Source: JAAELZ01 sp965223465 (GTDB lineage: Bacteria; Pseudomonadota; Gammaproteobacteria; Arenicellales; Poriferihabitantaceae). From it: a stretch of 64,000 bases of DNA. The notes below the pieces were generated by a model. That model did no database searches, was not told where the DNA came from, and worked only from the letters and a program-made list of their open reading frames with translations. Position numbers and translations under genes: made by a program. Below are positions 44,233 to 52,741 of this stretch, one piece after another (position 1 is the stretch's first letter; every line of letters starts with the position of its first letter). The stretch covers positions 2,170,001-2,234,000 of the forward strand of contig OZ245025.1 in the NCBI GenBank assembly GCA_965223465.1. Reading direction: 5' to 3'.

Positions 44233-44793
44233 ATGAAATTACTGATATTGGGATTGATACTCTGGGCAGGGGTACACTTTATTCCGTCGCTCGCACAACC
44301 GATAAAACACAAATGGAAAAACCAGCTCGGGGATAAGGGCTACCAATTATCTTTTTCACTCATTGTTGTGGCATCCCTTGTCATGATTGTATTGGGCTGG
44401 CGCAGCATTACCCCAGAAATGCTTTACGCACCACCGCAAGGTACCCGCGGTATTTCGATACTTCTGATGGTGATTGCGTTCATACTATTTGGCGCATCTC
44501 ATCATGTCACCCGAATAAAGCAGTTCATCCGTCATCCGCAACTCACCAGCGTGATTGTCTGGTCCTTGGCTCACTTATTGGCGAATGGTGATAATCGATC
44601 GGTTGTATTATTTGGCAGCTTGGGAATCTGGGCTATTCTTGAAATTTTTGCCATTAATCGCAGAGAAGGCCCTTGGGTAAAAGCAGAAATCCCGACCTGG
44701 CCGGTTGAAATAAAAGGCATTGCAATTAGTTTGGTGATTTTTATCGTTGTTAGCTTAGCGCATCCGTATATTGCGGGTGTTGGGATTCGTTAA
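44233..44793 (+). CDS. NnrU-family membrane protein
   Basis: The 186-aa protein has five or six membrane segments. It carries the NnrU family marks: GVHFIPSLAQPIKHKWKNQLGDKGYQ at the start, the HHVTRIKQFIRHPQ loop and WSLAHLLANGDNRSVVLFGS. NnrU was named for a role in nitrite/NO reduction and resembles MddA/isoprenylcysteine methyltransferase-type membrane proteins. No denitrification genes are near, so the role is open. Confidence 0.85.
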   Translation: MKLLILGLILWAGVHFIPSLAQPIKHKWKNQLGDKGYQLSFSLIVVASLVMIVLGWRSITPEMLYAPPQGTRGISILLMVIAFILFGASHHVTRIKQFIRHPQLTSVIVWSLAHLLANGDNRSVVLFGSLGIWAILEIFAINRREGPWVKAEIPTWPVEIKGIAISLVIFIVVSLAHPYIAGVGIR

Positions 44794-44905
44794 ACGCCTA
44801 AATCTACGCTGGACTAGCCCCGCCTGATTACGATAAAAACTAGGCTGTAATATTTATTAGCCACCAAGCGCATAAGGCCTACAACGTTCTTTTTTGTTTA
44901 AAGGG

Positions 44906-44935
44906 TTGACGTTTACGTAAACGTCAATCTATATT
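44906..44935 (+). promoter_or_regulatory. promoter with perfect 22-bp palindromic operator
   Basis: TTGACGTTTAC (44906-44916) is immediately followed by its exact reverse complement GTAAACGTCAA (44917-44927). The left end doubles as a -35 box (TTGACG), and after 18 bp comes TATATT (44930-44935). An operator filling the spacer is the geometry of MerR-family promoters. The sequence recalls the TTTACGTAAAC-type sites reported for LiuR, the MerR-family regulator of branched-chain and fatty-acid degradation. A liu-type operon is at the right edge of the window. The regulator assignment is inferred. Confidence 0.75.
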
Positions 44936-44966
44936 GTCGTTATTCCTACGCATACAAATAATCACC

Positions 44967-46742
44967 ATGACTACTTATCAAGCCCCCATTCAAGATTTTA
45001 AATTCCTGCTCAATGATGTGCTCAAGGTGAATAAGTTGGTCTACGACTTACCAGGATTTGAAGAACTCGATGACAATCTTGCCGATATGGTATTGGAGGA
45101 ATGCGCCAAGGTATGTGAAGAAGTATTACACCCGATTAACCATTCGGGCGATCAACAGGGTTGCCAGTTTGACGATGGTAAAGTCACCACGCCGGATGGA
45201 TTCAAACAAGCCTATGAGACCTACACCCAGGCGGGTTGGTCGGCATTATCGCTATCGCCTGAATACGGGGGTCAGGGCTTACCTGAAACCCTGAATTTTA
45301 TTGTCGAAGAAATGACCTGCAGCGCAAACACCTCGTTTAGCCTCTATTCGGTACTGACGCGCGGTGCGGTAAACCTGATTGAGGCCTATGCCATCGATAA
45401 GCTAAAAGATCAGTATTTGGAAAAAATGGTCGCCGGAGACTGGACCGGCACCATGTGCCTGACTGAGTCTCACGCCGGCACAGATTTGGGTATGGTGAAA
45501 ACCAAGGCCGAACCACAACAAGATGGTAGCTACGCGATTCAAGGCACCAAGATTTTTATAACCGGTGGCGAACACGATCTCACCGACAATATTGTACATC
45601 TGGTTTTAGCCCGCCTACCGGATGCACCAGCTGGGGTCAAAGGTATCAGCTTGTTTTTGGTGCCCAAGATGCTGCCCGATGCCGATGGCAATCCTACCGG
45701 TGATAATCAGGTGCGTTGTGGTTCGATTGAACATAAGATGGGCATCAAAGGGTCATCAACCTGTGTGATTAATTTCGATGGTGCCAAGGGCTATTTGGTT
45801 GGCGAGCTCAACCAGGGGTTACCTCATATGTTCAAATTAATGAATATGGCGAGGCTGGCAATTGGACTACAGGGGTTGGCGCTGGGTGAGGTCGCGTATC
45901 AAAACGCGGTGATTTATGCACGCGAACGCCTACAGGCACGCGCTTTAACCGGCGCCAAAAACCCGCAGAACGCAGCGGACCCGATTATTGTCCATCCGGA
46001 TGTTCGCAAAATGTTACTCACCACCCGCGCGCACGTGGAAGGTTGTCGGGCACTTTCGATCTGGACGGGCATGCAGTTGGACATCGCCCATCGGCACAGC
46101 GATACCAACGAACGCGCCATCGCCAATGGCCATATTGAGTTAATGACCCCGGTTTTTAAGGCCTTTCTTTCGGACATGGGCTATGAGACCACCACCCTAT
46201 GCCAGCAGGTGTTTGGGGGTCATGGTTATATCCAGGAAACCGGTATGGAACAGTTTGTCCGCGATGCGCGCATCGCACAAATATATGAAGGCACCAACGG
46301 AATCCAGGCACTGGATTTGGTTCGTCGTAAATTGTATATCAATGACGGTAATCTACCCGTACAGTTTTTTGATCTGCTGAATAACTATATCAAATCAAAT
46401 GCAGCGGATAAGGAGCAAGCTGAGTTTATCCAGCCGTTGAAAGAAGCCGTAACGCGCTTACAAGATCTTACCCAGTGGTTGCTCAAGGCTGCCGCTGATA
46501 ACCCGGACGAATTGGGCGCCGCGTCTACCGATTATTTGCGCGTATTTGCGTTGACCACGCTTGCCTGGATGTGGGCACAGATGGGGGCGGTGGCGAAATC
46601 ACAATCTGATGCTTTTCATAAGACCAAGCTAACCACCGCGCGCTATTATTTTGCCCGCCTGTTACCGCAGATAGAAGGCCTGGATGCAGCCATTCGTTCG
46701 GGTGCAGATCCGATCATGACACCAGCTGAAGCGGATTTTTAA
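44967..46742 (+). CDS. long-form acyl-CoA dehydrogenase (DmdC/FadE-like)
   Basis: The chosen ATG gives 591 aa beginning MTTYQAPIQDFKFLLNDVLKV, the usual start of this family; the frame 33 nt longer overlaps the promoter. It has the flavin-binding MCLTESHAGTDLGMVKT and IQGTKIFITGGEHDL segments, the helix bundle with QQVFGGHGYIQETGMEQFVRDARIAQIYEGTNGIQALDLVRRK, and about 110 C-terminal residues typical of long members (acyl-CoA dehydrogenase C-terminal domain). Members oxidise fatty acyl-CoA or 3-methylmercaptopropionyl-CoA (DmdC). Chain-length specificity cannot be read. It is probably controlled by the palindrome immediately upstream. Confidence 0.93.
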   Translation: MTTYQAPIQDFKFLLNDVLKVNKLVYDLPGFEELDDNLADMVLEECAKVCEEVLHPINHSGDQQGCQFDDGKVTTPDGFKQAYETYTQAGWSALSLSPEYGGQGLPETLNFIVEEMTCSANTSFSLYSVLTRGAVNLIEAYAIDKLKDQYLEKMVAGDWTGTMCLTESHAGTDLGMVKTKAEPQQDGSYAIQGTKIFITGGEHDLTDNIVHLVLARLPDAPAGVKGISLFLVPKMLPDADGNPTGDNQVRCGSIEHKMGIKGSSTCVINFDGAKGYLVGELNQGLPHMFKLMNMARLAIGLQGLALGEVAYQNAVIYARERLQARALTGAKNPQNAADPIIVHPDVRKMLLTTRAHVEGCRALSIWTGMQLDIAHRHSDTNERAIANGHIELMTPVFKAFLSDMGYETTTLCQQVFGGHGYIQETGMEQFVRDARIAQIYEGTNGIQALDLVRRKLYINDGNLPVQFFDLLNNYIKSNAADKEQAEFIQPLKEAVTRLQDLTQWLLKAAADNPDELGAASTDYLRVFALTTLAWMWAQMGAVAKSQSDAFHKTKLTTARYYFARLLPQIEGLDAAIRSGADPIMTPAEADF

Positions 46743-46781
46743 CCGCTTTACGCATCCCGTAGGGGATGCACTTCCAAAGCT

Positions 46782-48119
46782 ATGATCGAAGCGGTTTCAG
46801 CCATGCTGGTATACGAAGATGAAATCTTCGTTATCCAGCGCCAGTTTCATCTACGCGCCTTTCCCGGCTACCATGCATTTCCCGGTGGTAAGATCGATGA
46901 AGCAGATCATTTGCAATCGCTGCTCCATCCAGACGTGCAGCAGTTTCCCCTAGCGCATCTCAATGCCTTACACCGAGAGCTGGACGAAGAGCTTAGGTTT
47001 AATTTGTCCCGTGCGTTTTCAAAGCATGAAGTAATCGACATCTCCCGGTTCGGCACCGCCATCACACCCTCTTTTGAGCCCCATCGTTTTACCGCACACT
47101 ATTACAAAATAGTGCTTAGTCAAAAGCCTCTGTTCAAGCTCGATAGCAATGAAATACATACTGCCAACTGGGTAAACCCTGCCCAGATTCTTGCTCAGTA
47201 TAAAAAGGGTGATGCGATGATGGTCCCACCCATGCGCCATTCGATTGCACAGCTCGGTATGGATATCCAGTCTCGCAATGCTGCCGAATTTAATCTGCAT
47301 ATTGGCAAACAGCACCTGCCTTGCCTTGAAATTATTGATGGACTGACCACCCTGCCGATTCCCTCCAATACCTTACCCCCGGCGACCACCACCAATGCCT
47401 TGTTACTCGGCGATAAAGGTGCGCGCCAGGTATTGGTTGACCCTTCACCCAAATCTGAAACGGTTTATCAGCTGTTGCTCAACACCCTGGAAGATAAACC
47501 ACTCGACGCCATTTTAATCACCCATCGCCACCCTGATCATCATGAGCGTGCGATGACTTTGGCCCGTGAAAAACAAATTCCAGTCATGCTAACGGCACAA
47601 ACATTGCGTCGGCTTAAACGGGAGTATGGAACGGAGTACGTTGACAACATTGAATTGGAAATAATTCATGAGGGAAGCGAGATCACGCGCTGGAAGGGCC
47701 GGACGATTCGCGCGTATGAATTACCCGGTCATGACGATGGCATGGTCGGCCTGGCGCCGGACGGGCTAAACTGGTTTTTCATCTGCGACCTGGCACAAAC
47801 CAATGGCTCGATTGTGATACCGGAAACCGGGGGTGATCTCGCGGTTTATTTGCGCTCCCTGCAACGCGTGATCGACTTAAAACCAAAAGCAGTGCTGCCT
47901 TCTCACGGTGCACCCTCAGGTGGAACGTATTTATTGGAACACACACTCGCGCATCGCATGGATCGTGAAAAACAAGTGCGGGCTGCGCTGAATAAAGGAC
48001 TGAGCATTGAGCAAATGCGCGAGAAAATATATCCGCTACTTGATGAACATCTTATTCCTTTGGCCCTGCAAACCCTCAAACAACATATCAAAAAACTCAA
48101 GGCTGAAGGCAATGCGTAA
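46782..48119 (+). CDS. NUDIX domain fused to LACTB2-like metallo-beta-lactamase
   Basis: Residues 1 to about 175 form a NUDIX domain (FPGYHAFPGGKIDEADH and ALHRELDEELRFNLS). The NUDIX box carries an insertion of about 15 residues between its GG and REL parts. Residues about 195-445 form an MBL-fold hydrolase with the metal ligands THRHPDHHERA, ELPGHDDG and LPSHGAP, followed by the C-terminal winged-helix-like tail (LNKGLSIEQMREKIYPLLDEHLIPLALQTLKQHIKKL) typical of LACTB2. LACTB2 is an endoribonuclease; NUDIX domains hydrolyse nucleoside-diphosphate-linked substrates such as CoA or NAD derivatives. The joint substrate is unknown. It starts 40 bp after the acyl-CoA dehydrogenase, so co-regulation and a CoA-ester clean-up role are possible. 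Confidence 0.88.
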   Translation: MIEAVSAMLVYEDEIFVIQRQFHLRAFPGYHAFPGGKIDEADHLQSLLHPDVQQFPLAHLNALHRELDEELRFNLSRAFSKHEVIDISRFGTAITPSFEPHRFTAHYYKIVLSQKPLFKLDSNEIHTANWVNPAQILAQYKKGDAMMVPPMRHSIAQLGMDIQSRNAAEFNLHIGKQHLPCLEIIDGLTTLPIPSNTLPPATTTNALLLGDKGARQVLVDPSPKSETVYQLLLNTLEDKPLDAILITHRHPDHHERAMTLAREKQIPVMLTAQTLRRLKREYGTEYVDNIELEIIHEGSEITRWKGRTIRAYELPGHDDGMVGLAPDGLNWFFICDLAQTNGSIVIPETGGDLAVYLRSLQRVIDLKPKAVLPSHGAPSGGTYLLEHTLAHRMDREKQVRAALNKGLSIEQMREKIYPLLDEHLIPLALQTLKQHIKKLKAEGNA

Positions 48120-48153
48120 ATTAAAACCATTTATCCAAACCAATCTCTAAACC

Positions 48154-48531
48154 ATGCATACCTACTTCTACTGGGCGGCAGCGGCAATGAGTGTGGTGAC
48201 TTTCGTAGTCCATACCTTTATCGGCGGCCCGCGCGTTGCCGCACCCCTACTGGCCAATACAAATTTACCCATTGCGTCGAAATGGCTCAATTATTATTGC
48301 TGGCACCTGATCACCATTTTTACCTTTCTGATGGGAGGGGGTTATGCCTACGTCGCTTTGCATCCAGACAGGCCCGAACTGGTGGTGTTTTTAACCATCG
48401 TCACCACCGCCTTTGCGGTGCTCAGCGTAGCGGTTGCAAGAATGGGCCGTATCCACCCGTTACGCTTTCCCTCTACCTCCTTATTTGCCAGCGTGTCGGC
48501 GCTTGGCTTGCTGGGGCTGGTACTAAGCTAA
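48154..48531 (+). CDS. four-helix small membrane protein
   Basis: The 125-aa protein has four membrane segments covering nearly its whole length, with the conserved-looking HTFIGGPRVAAPLL, LNYYCWHLITIFTFLMGGGYAYVAL and RMGRIHPLRFPSTSLFA. No function is known to me. It begins 34 bp after the NUDIX-MBL gene and is likely in the same transcript. Confidence 0.75.
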   Translation: MHTYFYWAAAAMSVVTFVVHTFIGGPRVAAPLLANTNLPIASKWLNYYCWHLITIFTFLMGGGYAYVALHPDRPELVVFLTIVTTAFAVLSVAVARMGRIHPLRFPSTSLFASVSALGLLGLVLS

Positions 48532-48723
48532 TAAGCTACATTTCTTTGTTAAAAAGTACTTGCCAGACATTTTTCGTAGAGGTAAATTTATCCCCACCGC
48601 GCTAAAAAGCGTGGAATTTGTCAGAACATTTGTATGGTTTCTATGGTTTACGTCGTGTGCTAGCGTAACTCATATGATTTGCGGCTACCTACTCACGACT
48701 CAGCTCTTGATAGGTATTAAATT

Positions 48724-48969
48724 GTGGCAAATGCAAAGCGGAAAAACGAAGATCTCAGCACTGATCCCGCTGACGATTTATTTGAGCAAGACTACGAATA
48801 CGACGATGAGTATGATGAGTTCGATGACTTGCTCACCACCAAACGCGCTAAACAAAACAATCTGAACCATTCGCGTAATATCAAGCGCCGGCTTGACAAT
48901 TACAAAGAACGAAAGTGGCTCAAGGAGCACAATTGGTTCGACGAAGAATTCTACCCTGAAGAAGGCTGA
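48724..48969 (+). CDS. PA3496-family putative envelope integrity protein
   Basis: This 81-aa, highly charged protein starts with GTG. An acidic N-terminal half (DLFEQDYEYDDEYDEFDDLL) is followed by a basic helix SRNIKRRLDNYKERKWLKEHNWFDEEF, the family signature. PA3496 homologues have been linked to envelope integrity in Pseudomonas, but the mechanism is unclear. There is no signal peptide. Confidence 0.8.
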   Translation: MANAKRKNEDLSTDPADDLFEQDYEYDDEYDEFDDLLTTKRAKQNNLNHSRNIKRRLDNYKERKWLKEHNWFDEEFYPEEG

Positions 48970-49095
48970 TTTAGATTATCAGCATTAGCGCAGGGTATAT
49001 CGGCGAGTAATACGAGCCGATGCTAGATTTCAGCCTCTCGACCTAGCAATAAATCGTGCGGCATACAGCTGCCAATATAAAACGCTACAGCGTGG

Positions 49096-51261
49096 CTATA
49101 CTAACTTTGCCTTGGCACGATAAGCATGTAACAAAGGTTCGGTATAACCATTCGGTTGCTCGCAACCCTTAAACACCAAATCACATGCTGCCTGGAAGGC
49201 TACGCTATTATCAAAATCCGGCGCCATGTTTTGGTAACCTGGATCGCCCGCGTTTTGTTGATCGACGACTGCTGCCATGGTTTTAAGCGTGTCCATCACC
49301 TGCGCTTTTTCGCAAATGCCATGACGTAACCAATTGGCCAGATGTTGGCTGGAAATACGCAGCGTGGCACGATCTTCCATCAAACCAACGTCTTGAATAT
49401 CCGGCACTTTGGAACAACCCACGCCTTGATTCACCCAACGCACCACATAACCCAACAGCCCTTGCACATTATTATTCAGCTCGGCCTGAATCTGCTCAAC
49501 ACTCAAGGCCTGACCTTGTAACAAGGGAATGGTCAAAATATCATCCAGGCTGGCGCGCTCACGCCTTGCAAGTTCGGTCTGACGCGCGGCAATATCCACT
49601 TCATGATAATGCATTGCATGTAAGGTCGCGGCAGTGGGCGAAGGCACCCAGGCACAATTCGCCCCGGCCATGGGGTGGTCGATTTTGCTTTGCATCATCT
49701 GCGCCATTTCGTCCGGCTTGGGCCACATGCCCTTACCAATCTGCGCGCGCCCTTTTAACCCACATTCCAGGCCGATATCCACATTCCAGTCTTCATACGC
49801 CGCCAGCCAGGGTTCTGCCTTGATTGCTTCTTTGGGCAGAAACGCACCGGCCTCCATGCTGGTATGGATTTCATCACCGGTTCGATCCAGAAAACCCGTG
49901 TTAATAAACACAAGGCGCTCAGATACTTCGCGGATACATTCTTTTAGGTTGACCGTGGTGCGGCGTTCTTCATCCATCACCCCGATTTTCATGGTGTTGC
50001 GTTCCAGGCCAAGAATATCTTCGACGCGCGCAAACAAAGTATTGGCAAACGCCACTTCTTCCGGCCCGTGCATTTTCGGCTTGACGATGTACACACTGCC
50101 CGTTCGGCTATTGGCATTGACGCCTTGTTTATTAAAGTCATGAATGGCACAGGCCGTGGTAACCATGGCATCCAGAAAACCTTCCGGGATTTCATTGCCT
50201 TCACCATCAAGCACCGCGCCATTGGTCATCAGGTGACCCACATTACGCACCAGCAATAAACTGCGGCCTTTTAAGGTAAGGGGTTTACCATTAACGCCAG
50301 TATAGGTTCGATCCTGATGCAGGGTACGGGTTTGTTGCTTTCCACCCTTTTCAAAGGTCTCATTCAAATCACCCCGCATTAACCCCAACCAATTGCGATA
50401 CACTAGCACCTTGTCTTCTGCGTCTACCGCGGCGACTGAATCTTCGCAATCCTGAATCGCGGTTAAGGCAGCCTCCATCACGATATCTTTGACCCCAGCC
50501 GGTGAGGCCGAGCCAATCAAGTGATCCCGATCAATCCGAATATCGATATGCAATCCGTTGTTGCGCAGTAACACGCTTTGTAATTCGTCCTTGCCCGTAT
50601 AGCCCACGAATTGTGCTGCGTCCACCAACGTGGTGATCTCGCCGTTTTGCAGCGTAATCTGCAATGTATTGTCTTTTAGTTGATAGGCCGTGACTTGCTC
50701 ATGCAAACCAGATGCCAAAGGTGCTGCTTTATCCAGAAAAGCCGCCGCCTGCTTAATCACTTCTGCACCGCGCTTTGGGTTATAGCTGTTACCGATGGCC
50801 CATTCACCTTCATCCGAGATCACATCCGTGCCATATAAGGCATCATACAAACTGCCCCAACGCGCGTTTGCCGCATTCAGCGCAAATCGTGCATTCATCA
50901 CCGGTACCACCAATTGCGGCCCACAAATATCGCTTATTTCTGCATCGGTATTGCCTGTGCTTATATTAAAGGCTTCCCCTTCCGGCACCAAATACCCAAT
51001 CTCACTAAGAAAGACTCTGTAGTCAGCAAAAGTCTCCGCTGAGACTTCGTTTTGCTGATACCATGCATCAATTTGCGCTTGTAGATCATCACGCTTTTTG
51101 AGCAATGCTTTGTTAATCGGTGCAAGATCATTGATCAAACCTTCCAGCCCAGACCAGAATTGATCGGGCGATACATTGGTACCCGGTAATACCTCGTCAT
51201 TCACGAGTTGATAAAGTGGAGCGGCAATTTGGAGTTGTTGATGCTGGATCATGCTTTTCAT
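49096..51261 (-). CDS. glcB: malate synthase G
   Basis: GlcB condenses glyoxylate with acetyl-CoA to malate, the second step of the glyoxylate shunt. The 721-aa length and the segments INDLAPINKALLKKRDDLQAQ, GSVYIVKPKMHGPEEVAF (with the Mg/acid residues), MGVMDEERRTTVNLKECI and ANCAWVPSPTAATLHAMHYH are diagnostic of isoform G rather than A. It is monocistronic. Together with the acetyl-CoA and crotonyl-CoA producing pathways in the window it allows growth on acetyl-CoA-yielding substrates. Confidence 0.97.
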   Translation of the reverse strand: MKSMIQHQQLQIAAPLYQLVNDEVLPGTNVSPDQFWSGLEGLINDLAPINKALLKKRDDLQAQIDAWYQQNEVSAETFADYRVFLSEIGYLVPEGEAFNISTGNTDAEISDICGPQLVVPVMNARFALNAANARWGSLYDALYGTDVISDEGEWAIGNSYNPKRGAEVIKQAAAFLDKAAPLASGLHEQVTAYQLKDNTLQITLQNGEITTLVDAAQFVGYTGKDELQSVLLRNNGLHIDIRIDRDHLIGSASPAGVKDIVMEAALTAIQDCEDSVAAVDAEDKVLVYRNWLGLMRGDLNETFEKGGKQQTRTLHQDRTYTGVNGKPLTLKGRSLLLVRNVGHLMTNGAVLDGEGNEIPEGFLDAMVTTACAIHDFNKQGVNANSRTGSVYIVKPKMHGPEEVAFANTLFARVEDILGLERNTMKIGVMDEERRTTVNLKECIREVSERLVFINTGFLDRTGDEIHTSMEAGAFLPKEAIKAEPWLAAYEDWNVDIGLECGLKGRAQIGKGMWPKPDEMAQMMQSKIDHPMAGANCAWVPSPTAATLHAMHYHEVDIAARQTELARRERASLDDILTIPLLQGQALSVEQIQAELNNNVQGLLGYVVRWVNQGVGCSKVPDIQDVGLMEDRATLRISSQHLANWLRHGICEKAQVMDTLKTMAAVVDQQNAGDPGYQNMAPDFDNSVAFQAACDLVFKGCEQPNGYTEPLLHAYRAKAKLV

Positions 51262-51402
51262 AAGAATTCAGAAACGAAGAACAATAAGAGTTTGTTATGG
51301 TTTACCAGACCATTATAACAAATAATGATCAACGCGCCATGGGTGCTGTGACGCTTACCTTCAGGCATTAAAGCTTGATTAAGCTCGGGCCTGACTAAAA
51401 AG

Positions 51403-51543
51403 ATGAAACCTCATATGATCCTTATGTTACTAATCATTCCTTATTTTTATTGTGTGTTTTTGCTATTATATGGATGGGGTTTCTGGCCCAATCAGCGCGG
51501 CTATATTCCTTGCCCTAACCCGGATCTTTTAGATGTCACATAG
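51403..51543 (+). CDS. possible 46-aa single-pass membrane peptide
   Basis: An ATG frame encodes MKPHMILMLLIIPYFYCVFL followed by LLYGWGFWPNQRGYIPCPNP and DLLDVT, a hydrophobic N-terminal helix and a polar Cys/Pro tail. There is no good ribosome site upstream (CTAAAAAG), and the stop falls about 100 bp before the next gene. It may be a real small protein or a chance ORF in AT-rich DNA. Confidence 0.25.
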   Translation: MKPHMILMLLIIPYFYCVFLLLYGWGFWPNQRGYIPCPNPDLLDVT

Positions 51544-51599
51544 TACAAACTACTTAAATTACGCACCTTGTTTCATTTTTTGTACACCTATCAAATATG

Positions 51600-51605
51600 T
51601 ATAAT
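51600..51605 (+). promoter_or_regulatory. -10 box for the accessory gene pair
   Basis: A perfect TATAAT with TG directly before it lies 35 bp ahead of the TTG start at 51641. The matching -35 (TTTTTG, about 17 bp upstream) is weak. This is the best candidate promoter for the two-gene AT-rich insert. Confidence 0.5.
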
Positions 51606-51640
51606 AAATGTTATACGAGAAATATCACAGGGATTAAGTT

Positions 51641-52693
51641 TTGAACTTATTTGATTATCTTTATGTGGATTTAGATAAAGCTATTTCTCTTTATAGCCAA
51701 CTTACTGGTGGCGTTGTTGAGTTAAGAGAAACCCAATCTGAGAAAGGATCTAGTTCAGACAACAAAAGAAATTACGATTTCAAGGTATTTAAACATGATG
51801 CCGGTGGAACAACTCAGGAAAAGGAGCAAAATAAAACAACAGTAAAGCCTTATCATGCTTTACTACAAGAATTGGAGGAAGAGCTCTCTTTATCAGGCTA
51901 TCTTCTGGATTTAGCTAACTATGATGAAGGAAAGACATTAAAGGACACAGAGTTAAGAAATACCCTGAAAAAAGCCTTATGTATTAAATGCACCGGCCGA
52001 ATAGTCATCGAAGATTATGAAAGAATGAAGAAAATCGGTATGGATTTTCCGGATATAGTTAAACTGATAAACAGAAGCCATGCCGATTCTTTGAAAGACG
52101 ATCCAGAGTTCCAAGAATTTGAACAAAAAATCGTAGAGTTAGAGCATGCGACCGGAAATAGAAACAAAAGAGCAAAAGCTAAGAACCAAGCAAAAAAACT
52201 AAGAACAGAACTTGATTCATTGATAACCTCAACAACAGCTGTTGATCCAGTTCGACAATGGATTTTGGATGGAATGAAAACGTGGATTGATGCATTTCTT
52301 CCCAATATAACCAACATACGGGTTTATCCATTCGAAGAAGAGGACAATGAGCATGTTTTCGGACATCTAAATACTTCAAATTTTACAATTTCAGATCCCA
52401 CAGCTTTTCACTTTACTTACGGTTCGTTTCCTACTGAAGAGTTTACAATGCTTGGCGTCATAACATCTGTACCCTCGGATGAGGAAGAAAAATTTGTACC
52501 ACTTCAAGAGTTTGCAAAGGAAGATCTAGAAGATTATGAGAGTATAGAAAGTGCTTTTCGAGGCTTGTTCCGAGGGTTTGACGGAATCGAAGCTATGGTT
52601 AGAACCTGCCGATACCCAAGAGTTTTAGTCCATCCAGTTTTGGTGTATCGCCAAACATCGCCTAACAAGGCATTGCAGCGGGCAAGCCACTGA
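51641..52693 (+). CDS. unknown protein, opening resembles DUF6414
   Basis: The 350-aa protein starts with TTG, supported by AGGGA 7 nt upstream. The N-terminus NLFDYLYVDLDKAISLYSQLTGG resembles the (Y)LD-x-SxLxQLxGG opening of DUF6414-type proteins. The middle (about 160-200) is a Lys/Glu-rich helix, and the C-terminal third is beta-rich (NIRVYPFEEEDNEHVFGHL to YPRVLVHPVLVYRQTS). There is no membrane segment or signal. The last residues SPNKALQRASH are read from an attC-like sequence, so the natural C-terminus may have ended elsewhere. The gene is AT-rich and lies with the next gene in an insert between glcB and a peptidase gene. A defence role is a guess from context. Confidence 0.65.
   Translation: MNLFDYLYVDLDKAISLYSQLTGGVVELRETQSEKGSSSDNKRNYDFKVFKHDAGGTTQEKEQNKTTVKPYHALLQELEEELSLSGYLLDLANYDEGKTLKDTELRNTLKKALCIKCTGRIVIEDYERMKKIGMDFPDIVKLINRSHADSLKDDPEFQEFEQKIVELEHATGNRNKRAKAKNQAKKLRTELDSLITSTTAVDPVRQWILDGMKTWIDAFLPNITNIRVYPFEEEDNEHVFGHLNTSNFTISDPTAFHFTYGSFPTEEFTMLGVITSVPSDEEEKFVPLQEFAKEDLEDYESIESAFRGLFRGFDGIEAMVRTCRYPRVLVHPVLVYRQTSPNKALQRASH
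52660..52682 (+). repeat. attC-like half-site remnant
   Basis: GCCTAACAAGGC followed by ATTGCAGCGGG matches the 5' part (inverse core RYYYAAC, then the L''-like segment) of gammaproteobacterial chromosomal-integron attC sites. Translated read-through gives the PNKALQ ending often found on cassette genes. No matching GTTRRRY core is seen in the next 100 bp, so only one end remains. Confidence 0.5.
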
Positions 52694-52741
52694 ATGCGGT
52701 GTTCGCGACAGACGAAAGACTGCTAGCACAGGATAATCTCT

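Larger units (their letters stand above)
51262..51640. other. intergenic region between glcB and the AT-rich insert
   Basis: A 379-bp stretch without a firm gene. The left part should hold the glcB promoter. The base composition turns visibly AT-rich from about 51400. It contains a possible 46-aa small membrane ORF (separate entry) and a TATAAT at 51600-51605, about 35 bp before the first gene of the insert. Confidence 0.5.
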
